Positions 58,082-64,000 of a DNA stretch of 64,000 nt are shown here, one piece after another (the stretch's first letter is position 1; every line of letters begins with the position of its first letter). A program made the translations under genes and the position numbers. Under the pieces are notes generated by a model that saw only the letters and a list, made by a program, of their open reading frames with translations, did no database searches and had not been told where the DNA came from. Source of the stretch: a bacterium (GTDB taxonomy: Bacteria; Chloroflexota; Dormibacteria; Aeolococcales; Bog-877); the NCBI GenBank assembly GCA_021816695.1, contig JAKAXE010000003.1, positions 1 through 64,000 on the forward strand, in the 5' to 3' direction.

Positions 58082-60238
58082 TCACCCGGCCTCCCGGACC
58101 ACCTGGACCACGTCGCGCACCCCCTCGAGCCTCTCCAGCAGCCGACTCAGCTCGGTGAGACTGGTGACCTCGACCACCGTGGAGATCACTGCCTGGTTCC
58201 GTCCCTCCACCTCCACCGCCGCCCCGCTGAGGTTGACCTTGCTCTCAGCGATCGCGGTGGCTACGTCCCGGAGCAGCCCGGTCCGGTCCCGCCCCTCGAT
58301 CCGCAGCCGGACGGGATACACCTGGCGGCTGTCCCGGTCCCACTCCACCTCCACCAGGCGCCGAGGGTCAGCGGCGTTGACCACGTTCACGCAGTCCGCG
58401 CGGTGCACCGAGACTCCCCGGCCCCGGGTCACGTAGCCGCGAATCGGCTCTCCGGGCACCGGCTTGCAGCAGCGGGCGACCGTGGTCAGGAGGTCGGTGA
58501 GCCCCGCCACCCGGACCCCGCCGCTGGGGCTGGGGCGCGACACCAGGGGGATGGTGGGGCCGGCGACGGGCTGGGTCGCCGCCTCCTCCCCGGCGGCCCA
58601 GCGCAGCACCACCTGCCGGGCCGACAGCTCACCGTACCCCAGGGCGGCGAAGAAGTCGGGAAGCTCCGGGATCCGGAATTCGCGAGCCAGCTCCTGCAGG
58701 CGGGCCGCGGGAATGGACTGCAGCTGGGCACCGCGCATCCGCCGCAGCTCCCGATCCAGGAGCTCACGCCCTCGGGCGACGTTCTCCTCCCGCCGCTCCC
58801 GCTTGAACCACTGGCGGATCTTCTCCCGGGCGCTGCTGGTGCGGGCGAAGTTGAGCCAGTCTCGGCTGGGTCCGTGGCGCTCCGACCTGGTGGTCAGGAC
58901 CTCCACGATGTCCCCGTTCTGGAGCCGGTAGTCCAGGGGCACCATGCGCGAGTTGGCCTTGGCTCCCAGGCAGCGGTGGCCCACATCGGTGTGGATCCGA
59001 TAGGCGAAGTCTATGGCCGTGGAGCCGGCGGGCAGCGAGAGGACGTCGCCCTTGGGGGTGAAGACGAAGACCTCGTCCTGGAAGACGTCGAGCCGGACGT
59101 GCTCCACGAAGCGCTCGGCGTCCAGCACCTCCTTCTGCCACTCCAGCAGCGAGCGCAGCCAGCCGAACCCGGCGTCGAGGCGCTGATCGGCCGGGGTTCC
59201 CTCCTTGTAGTGCCAGTGGGCGGCGATCCCCTCCTCGGCGGTGCGGTGCATCTCGCGGGTGCGGATCTGGATCTCCACCGGCTCACCGGCCTCCCCCACC
59301 ACGGTGGTGTGCAGGGACTGGTAGCCATTGCCCTTGGGCATGGCGATGTAGTCCTTGAAACGCCCGGGAATCGGCTTCCAGAGTGAGTGCACCACCCCGA
59401 GGGCACCGTAGCAGGAGCGGACGTCCTCGCAGATGACCCGGAGGGCCACCAGGTCGTAGATCTCCCCGATGGAGCGGCCTCCCTGCTGCATCTTGCGGTA
59501 GACGCTGGTGATGTTCTTGGGCCGCCCGGCCACCTCGGCGACCAGCCCGTTGGCCCCCAGCTCCTGGAGCAGGCGCTCGCGGGCCAGTTCCAGGGCGGTC
59601 TCCCGCTGGCGGCGCTGGGAGAGGATCTCCTGGCGCACCCGCTCATAGTTGTCATGGTCGAGAACCGAGAAGGCGAGGTCTTCCAGCTCCGCCTTCACCT
59701 GTCCCATCCCCAGGCGGTGGGCCAGGGGGGCGTAGATGTCCATCGTCTCCTGGGCGATCCGGCGCCGACGCTCCTCGGGCAGGGGGGCGATGGTGCGCAT
59801 GTTGTGCAGCCGGTCGGCCAGTTTGATCAGGACCACCCGCAGGTCCTCGGCCATGGCGATCAACATCTTGCGGATGTTCTCGGCCTGGACCTGGGCCTGC
59901 GAATGCAGTTTGATCCGCCCCAGCTTGGTGACCCCCTGCACCAGCCGCTCCACCGACTCCCCGAACTCCTCGCGGATCTGCTCCGAACTCACGGCGGTGT
60001 CCTCCACGACATCGTGGAGGAGGGCGGCGGCCAGGGCATCTGGGTCCAGATGCATCTCGGCGAGCTGGACCGCGACGGACAGGGGATGGGTGATGTAGGG
60101 CTCCCCCGAGAGCCGCAGCTGCCCCTCGTGGGCGCGCTCCGCCAAGAGGTAGGCGCGCTCCACCGTGGCCACCTCGGCGTCCCCCAGGTAGTCCAGCCGG
60201 GCGGCGAGATCAGCGAACTGGGTGCTCAATTCAGCCAT
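58082..60238 (-). CDS. rel: Bifunctional (p)ppGpp synthetase/hydrolase
   Basis: Rel makes and destroys the alarmone (p)ppGpp. The 718 residues have an HD hydrolase domain (HDVVEDT), a synthetase domain with PGRFKDYIAMPKGNGYQSLHTTV (the RxKD form typical of bifunctional Rel), a TGS domain (VFVFTPKGDVLSLPAGSTAIDFAYRIHTDVGH), a zinc-finger-like region (CCKPVPGEPIRGYVTRGRGVSVHRADC) and a C-terminal ACT domain. The frame is open upstream over the beta-lactamase-like gene; ATG 60238 is set by homology. Confidence 0.97.
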   Translation of the reverse strand: MAELSTQFADLAARLDYLGDAEVATVERAYLLAERAHEGQLRLSGEPYITHPLSVAVQLAEMHLDPDALAAALLHDVVEDTAVSSEQIREEFGESVERLVQGVTKLGRIKLHSQAQVQAENIRKMLIAMAEDLRVVLIKLADRLHNMRTIAPLPEERRRRIAQETMDIYAPLAHRLGMGQVKAELEDLAFSVLDHDNYERVRQEILSQRRQRETALELARERLLQELGANGLVAEVAGRPKNITSVYRKMQQGGRSIGEIYDLVALRVICEDVRSCYGALGVVHSLWKPIPGRFKDYIAMPKGNGYQSLHTTVVGEAGEPVEIQIRTREMHRTAEEGIAAHWHYKEGTPADQRLDAGFGWLRSLLEWQKEVLDAERFVEHVRLDVFQDEVFVFTPKGDVLSLPAGSTAIDFAYRIHTDVGHRCLGAKANSRMVPLDYRLQNGDIVEVLTTRSERHGPSRDWLNFARTSSAREKIRQWFKRERREENVARGRELLDRELRRMRGAQLQSIPAARLQELAREFRIPELPDFFAALGYGELSARQVVLRWAAGEEAATQPVAGPTIPLVSRPSPSGGVRVAGLTDLLTTVARCCKPVPGEPIRGYVTRGRGVSVHRADCVNVVNAADPRRLVEVEWDRDSRQVYPVRLRIEGRDRTGLLRDVATAIAESKVNLSGAAVEVEGRNQAVISTVVEVTSLTELSRLLERLEGVRDVVQVVREAG

Positions 60239-60287
60239 TTTAGGGTGGACCTGAGCGCCGAGCCGCCGCCGCCGCCCGGGCGCCGGC

Positions 60288-61712
60288 TCAGGCCGGCGGC
60301 GACGGGTCCACGGCTCGGAAGCGGAGAACCTGGACCCGGAGCGGGCGGGGTGGGGCCAGCCAGCACTCAACCTCAAGCTGCCCCCCCTCGCACCGGAGCC
60401 TCCAGGTGGCACGCAGCCGACCACTGAAAACTGGCGGTGCCACCTGGAGAACAGGGCCGAGGCGCTGGCGCAGGTCGCGCAGCTCCTCGGCCCGGCGCTC
60501 AGCCGGTCGGTCCAGCAGCAGGTTGTCCGCCGCCAGCTCGGCCCAGGCCCCGGAGCCTTCGCCCTCATACAGGGAGCTGACCCTCTGCTGTACCCAGGAC
60601 CACTCCGGTGGTGTTTCCGGGGCGGCGGCCGGCACCGCCTCCGCCACCAGCTCGAGCGCCTCGAAGACCGGACGGGAGAGGGGGGCGTAGGTGAGATTGC
60701 TGAAGGCGAACACCCCAACTCCGTGCTTGGGAAGCCACTGGACATGAGAGCCGAATCCGGGCAGGCCGCCGCCGTGGTAGACCACCCTCCCCAGACGGGC
60801 CGACTCCGCCACGAACAGCCCAAGACCGTACCCCGAGGGACCGCCGCCCGGCGCCGGATGGTCCCGAGGCGGAACCACGATGTGGCCCCTCTGCATCTCC
60901 CGCCGCGAGGACGCCCGGAGCAGCGGGGAGCCCAACTCCTCGCCCACCCACGCCGAGAGCTGAAAGCCAACGTACCTGGCGAAGTCCGCCACCGTGGTCC
61001 ACAGCCCCCCCATGGCCCCGAAGGCACCGTCCCGCAATGGCGGCTCCTCCACGTACCCGGCGCCCTCCCGACGGTATCCCCGCGCCCTCCTGGTCCCCGT
61101 AAGGCTGGCAAAGTCGAACACCGAGTCCTCCATCCCCAGCGGCCGCAGCAGCACCTCTCGAGCCAGGTCGGCCAGCGGCTTTCCCGAGACGCGCTGGGCG
61201 ACCTGCCCCAGCAGCGCATACCCCAGGTTGGAGTACTCGAATGCCTCGCCGGGCCGCCGGGTGAGGGCCACACCGCCGCCGAGGAGGCGGAGGAACTCCG
61301 CATCGGCTAGCGCCAGTTGGCGATCCGCCCACGGGTCGTCCTCCACGAGGCCCGCGGTCATCGTGAGCAGGTGCCTGAGAGTTATCGACGGGTCATCTGC
61401 ACCCTCGGCGCTCAGCCCCGCAGCCTCCGGGAGGTGCCGCTCGAGCGGGTCCTCGAGCTGGAGCAGTCCGCGGTCACGGAGGGTGAGGATGCACACCGCG
61501 GTGAGGCTCTTGGTCATGGAGGCGATCCGAAAGGCGGTGCCATCCTGCACCGCCTGCCCGCCCGCATGATCCGCTAGTCCGATTTGACCCTGGTGCACCA
61601 GCCGGCCCCCGGCGACCACCCCGAAGGCCAACCCGGGGATCCCCGCCTCCTCGGCGAACCGCCGGAAGATCTCGTCCAGGCCAAGGGATGCCAGGCCCGT
61701 GGCCGCAGTCAT
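60288..61712 (-). CDS. Serine hydrolase, class C beta-lactamase family
   Basis: The 474-residue protein has the serine beta-lactamase-fold motifs SMTK (65-68), YSN (FEYSNLGYALLG, near 160) and HGGGLPGF (near 315). The C-terminal 120 residues form an extra domain. No signal peptide is evident, so a periplasmic beta-lactamase is unlikely; many such proteins are esterases or peptidases. It lies 49 nt upstream of rel on the same strand. Confidence 0.88.
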   Translation of the reverse strand: MTAATGLASLGLDEIFRRFAEEAGIPGLAFGVVAGGRLVHQGQIGLADHAGGQAVQDGTAFRIASMTKSLTAVCILTLRDRGLLQLEDPLERHLPEAAGLSAEGADDPSITLRHLLTMTAGLVEDDPWADRQLALADAEFLRLLGGGVALTRRPGEAFEYSNLGYALLGQVAQRVSGKPLADLAREVLLRPLGMEDSVFDFASLTGTRRARGYRREGAGYVEEPPLRDGAFGAMGGLWTTVADFARYVGFQLSAWVGEELGSPLLRASSRREMQRGHIVVPPRDHPAPGGGPSGYGLGLFVAESARLGRVVYHGGGLPGFGSHVQWLPKHGVGVFAFSNLTYAPLSRPVFEALELVAEAVPAAAPETPPEWSWVQQRVSSLYEGEGSGAWAELAADNLLLDRPAERRAEELRDLRQRLGPVLQVAPPVFSGRLRATWRLRCEGGQLEVECWLAPPRPLRVQVLRFRAVDPSPPA

Positions 61713-61734
61713 CCTGGACCGGTGGAAGAGAGCC

Positions 61735-62178
61735 TCATCGGCCCACTCGGGCCTCCGGCGACTGTTGGGGGGCGTCTGGTTGGAGGAACTCCAGCCGGTT
61801 GCCGAATGGATCGTGAGCGTAGAAGCGCCGAAACCCGGGGAAGTCGGGGTCCCACAAGACCTCCACGCCCCCGGTGGTCAGGCTTCCGGCCAGCTCGTCC
61901 AGCTTGTTGGTGAGTATTCCCGGGTGGGCTTTGCGGACGGCCCGGAACTCCTGCTCGACCCCCAGGTGGACCTCCAGTGAGGGTCCGCGGAACCAGGCAC
62001 CCCCCCGTGACCTCAGAACCGGAGGCTTCTCCACCTCAGTCAACTGGAGCAGACCCTGGTAGAAGCGCCGGGCATCATCCTCACCGCCGGCGGGCATCGC
62101 CAGCTGCACGTGGTGGAGGCGGAAGCCGAAGTCCTGGGCCACCGTGCGCACCTCTGGGGGTATCTCAGAATCCGGCAC
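61735..62178 (-). CDS. VOC (glyoxalase/dioxygenase) superfamily protein
   Basis: The 147-residue protein has a single vicinal-oxygen-chelate module: LHHVQLAMPAGGEDDARRFYQGLLQL, LEVHLGVEQEF and FYAHDPFGNRLEFLQ. These provide the His and Glu metal ligands. The substrate is unknown; a short distance (22 nt) separates it from the serine hydrolase. It starts with GTG. Confidence 0.85.
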   Translation of the reverse strand: MPDSEIPPEVRTVAQDFGFRLHHVQLAMPAGGEDDARRFYQGLLQLTEVEKPPVLRSRGGAWFRGPSLEVHLGVEQEFRAVRKAHPGILTNKLDELAGSLTTGGVEVLWDPDFPGFRRFYAHDPFGNRLEFLQPDAPQQSPEARVGR

Positions 62179-62315
62179 CCGAAGAGTATGTCAGACCAGG
62201 ATTTGACCTCAGACCGGCTGGGGGCTGCGACCCCCGGGTGGTCGCCCCGGGTCAGCCGTCAGAGTGCCGACGGGGCACCCGAAATTACGGGTTGGCGTGG
62301 CAGAATGGCGGGAGC

Positions 62316-62990
62316 ATGAGAGCCGACCCGTTCGACTCCCGCGCCGCCTCCCAGTTGGTGCCCCCGCGCACGTCGCAGCTGCCAGCCCTCCATGTGGAGG
62401 AGGTGGACAAATGGTTCGGCCGGAAGGTGGTCCTCCGCGGGATCGATCTCAACGTGTGGCCCGGAGAGGTGGTCGGGCTGGTGGGCGAGAACGGGTGCGG
62501 CAAGACCACGCTGCTGCGCATCTGCGCCGGGCTGGTGGCCCCGGACCGGGGCACCGTGCGGATCACGGGTCAACTGGGCTACTGCCCTCAGCAGCCCGGC
62601 CTGTTCGACCGGCTCACGGCTGACGAGCATCTGGCCTACTTCGGGGCCGGCCGCGGCCTGGGCCGGGCGGAAGCGGTAGCCGAGGGGCGGCGGATCCTTG
62701 GTTCGTTCGGCTTCCCCGCCCGGGAGCGGGCCGTCGCCGGCCAGCTCTCGGGTGGCACCCGCCAGAAGCTCAACCTGGCGCTGGCCCTCCTCGGGCGCCC
62801 GACCGTCCTCCTCCTTGACGAGCCGTACCAGGGATTCGACCACGGCGTGTACGTCAACTTCTGGGACCACGTGGACAGCTGGCGTCGCGCCGGTCAGGCC
62901 ATCCTCGTGGTCACCCACATGCTGGCGGAGCAGGACCGGGTCGACAGGGTGGTCGACCTCAGCATGACCCGGGGGGACGGCGCGGGATGA
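62316..62990 (+). CDS. ABC transporter ATP-binding protein
   Basis: The 224-residue ATPase has Walker A GENGCGKTT (57-65), a Q-loop (YCPQQPGLF), the signature LSGGTRQKL, Walker B VLLLDEPYQGFD and switch VVTHM. The closest type is the CcmA/NatA exporter group; the substrate is not evident. ATG 62316 follows GGAG; CAGAAT lies 10 nt upstream. It overlaps the permease gene by 4 bp. Confidence 0.92.
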   Translation: MRADPFDSRAASQLVPPRTSQLPALHVEEVDKWFGRKVVLRGIDLNVWPGEVVGLVGENGCGKTTLLRICAGLVAPDRGTVRITGQLGYCPQQPGLFDRLTADEHLAYFGAGRGLGRAEAVAEGRRILGSFGFPARERAVAGQLSGGTRQKLNLALALLGRPTVLLLDEPYQGFDHGVYVNFWDHVDSWRRAGQAILVVTHMLAEQDRVDRVVDLSMTRGDGAG

Positions 62991-63688
62991 GCTTCTGGCA
63001 TCACGTCCTTACCGCGGCGGAGATGCAGGGACGGCAACTGGGCCGGAGGCGCGTCTCCCTCCTCATCGTGGTGGCCCTTCCGGTGGCGCTGTATCTCAGC
63101 CAGGATGCCAGCAGCCCGGAGAACGCCATCGGCTTCGGGGCCCTGGGGGTGGCGTGGGCTCTGGCCACCACCGCCCTCTTCGCCGCCCTCTCGGCGCGCG
63201 AGTCAGAGCCCCGGCTGATCCTGTCCGGCTACCGTTCAGCGGAGCTGCTCCTGGGACGGCTGCTGGTCCTTCTCCTGGGTGGCTTCGTGCTGTGCGCGCT
63301 GGCGGCGGTGGCCATGGGACTCATCTCCAAACCGGTTTCCGAGGGCGACATGCTCGCCGCCTGCGCCCTGGTGGCGGTGATCAGCGTGCCGCTTGGCCTG
63401 GCGGTGGGAGCGGTCCTGCCCACGGATCTCGAGGGGACCCTGGTGATCATCGGAGCGGTGGGGGTTCAGCTCTCCCTGCCCCAGAACTCCGCCGCCAACC
63501 TGGCGTTGCCGCTGGACGCCCCCATCCAGTTCGCCTCACGCGCCGGAGGGTTCACGGGAAGCGCGCCTGGGCTGATGCTGCTGCAGGCCGGCCTCTACAC
63601 GGCGGCGCTGATTCTCATCTCCATGGTGGCCTGGTCCCGAAGGGTGGGCCGGCGCGGTGAGGTGGTGATCCAGGCGGAGGGCGGGTGA
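62987..63688 (+). CDS. ABC transporter permease, six-helix
   Basis: This 233-residue membrane protein has about six helices (first near 23-38) and forms an exporter with the preceding ATPase, overlapping as ATGA. It resembles small ABC-2/CcmB-like permeases but no family is certain; a dipole of conserved polar residues (SARESEPRLILSGYRSAELLLGR) lies between helices 2 and 3. Confidence 0.8.
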   Translation: MSFWHHVLTAAEMQGRQLGRRRVSLLIVVALPVALYLSQDASSPENAIGFGALGVAWALATTALFAALSARESEPRLILSGYRSAELLLGRLLVLLLGGFVLCALAAVAMGLISKPVSEGDMLAACALVAVISVPLGLAVGAVLPTDLEGTLVIIGAVGVQLSLPQNSAANLALPLDAPIQFASRAGGFTGSAPGLMLLQAGLYTAALILISMVAWSRRVGRRGEVVIQAEGG

Positions 63689-63723
63689 GCTAACCACGTC
63701 CCGTCTGGGTTCGGGCCTCTGCC

Positions 63724-64000
63724 TCAGTCCCGCTTGCGCAGCTGGGCTATCGCCAGGCCCAGCACGGTGACGCCGATCACCGCGACGATGCCCACGTCCA
63801 AGGGCAGGGGCAGGGTGTAGCTACCGATCGTCACCTGGGCGGCGTTGATGAAGGGGGCCGGGTAGCCCGAGTTGCTGAAGAGCGACACCCGGACGGGGGC
63901 GATGGCGTAGGTGACGGGATCGAAGCGGGTGAGGACCGCCATCCAGGTGGGCAGGCCCTTCAGGGGGAAGAGCGCCCCGCTCAGGAAGAGCATGGGCATC
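63724..64000 (-). CDS. ABC-2 type permease, C-terminal part
   Basis: The last 91 residues of a permease whose start lies beyond the window. MLFLSGALFPLKGLPTWMAVLTRFDPVTYAI is the hallmark ABC-2/DrrB-type exporter stretch, followed by a final helix and RKRD. It converges with the six-helix permease gene with a 35-bp gap. Confidence 0.85.
   Translation of the reverse strand, partial: MPMLFLSGALFPLKGLPTWMAVLTRFDPVTYAIAPVRVSLFSNSGYPAPFINAAQVTIGSYTLPLPLDVGIVAVIGVTVLGLAIAQLRKRD

Noticed and set aside
1-64000. CRISPR arrays, insertion sequences, toxin-antitoxin or restriction systems
   Set aside because: No spaced direct repeats, transposase motifs or recognisable defence genes were found in reading both strands.

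Overview
This 64 kb window is GC-rich, densely packed bacterial chromosome made almost entirely of core information-processing genes. Several traits suggest a Terrabacteria-type lineage near Chloroflexota, Dormibacterota or Actinomycetota: GTG and TTG starts are common, many genes overlap by 4 bp (GTGA, TTGA, ATGA), some promoters lie 7-8 bp from a start codon and predict leaderless mRNAs, SecD and SecF are fused, and there is a PspA/PspAA/PspAB/HtpX set and a SigB-RsbW pair. This is inferred from gene content and layout; no 16S gene is present and I cannot name the species.

Layout. (1) 1-107: two minus-strand tRNA genes (one partial, then Tyr). (2) 0.17-4.4 kb: csaA and an envelope-stress locus with a PspA-PspAA fusion, PspAB, HtpX, a second PspA with an N-terminal membrane helix, and a small GlsB-like membrane protein. 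(3) 4.4-17 kb, minus strand: yebC-ruvC-ruvA-ruvB, then secDF-rimP-nusA-ylxR-infB-rbfA-nrnA-truB-ribF, linking recombination, secretion and translation start. (4) 17-20.1 kb: tyrS, a divergent metallo-beta-lactamase/rhodanese protein, and a free-standing small RNA gene with its own promoter and terminator. (5) 20-27 kb, minus strand: thrS, then infC-rpmI-rplT-pheS-pheT-mpg. (6) 27.0-29.0 kb: the only accessory-looking patch, with tRNA-Val, an acetyltransferase of unusual base composition, about 590 bp of apparently non-coding DNA, and two tiny zinc-ribbon genes. (7) 29.0-44.2 kb: an unbroken minus-strand run from efp through asp23, nusB, xseAB, nadK, recN, scpAB, rluB, cmk, dinG, rsmI, tatD and rsmA to an MFS exporter. 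(8) 44.3-54.8 kb: an HD-GYP signalling protein, then a minus-strand run rsbW-sigB-alaS-pilM-(membrane-anchored protein)-ruvX-mltG-prepilin peptidase. (9) 55-61.7 kb: rel-hisS-aspS and a serine hydrolase. (10) 61.7-64 kb: a VOC protein, an ABC ATPase/permease pair, and the tail of another ABC-2 permease running off the window.

No CRISPR array, insertion sequence, prophage or classical defence island was found. The most distinctive items are the orphan structured RNA near 19.83-20.10 kb, the rebuilt Psp stress locus, the non-canonical start codons inferred for initiation factors IF3 (ATA) and possibly IF2 (ATC), promoters that place transcription starts on or next to start codons, and a SigB-like promoter in front of rsbW-sigB that suggests autoregulation.
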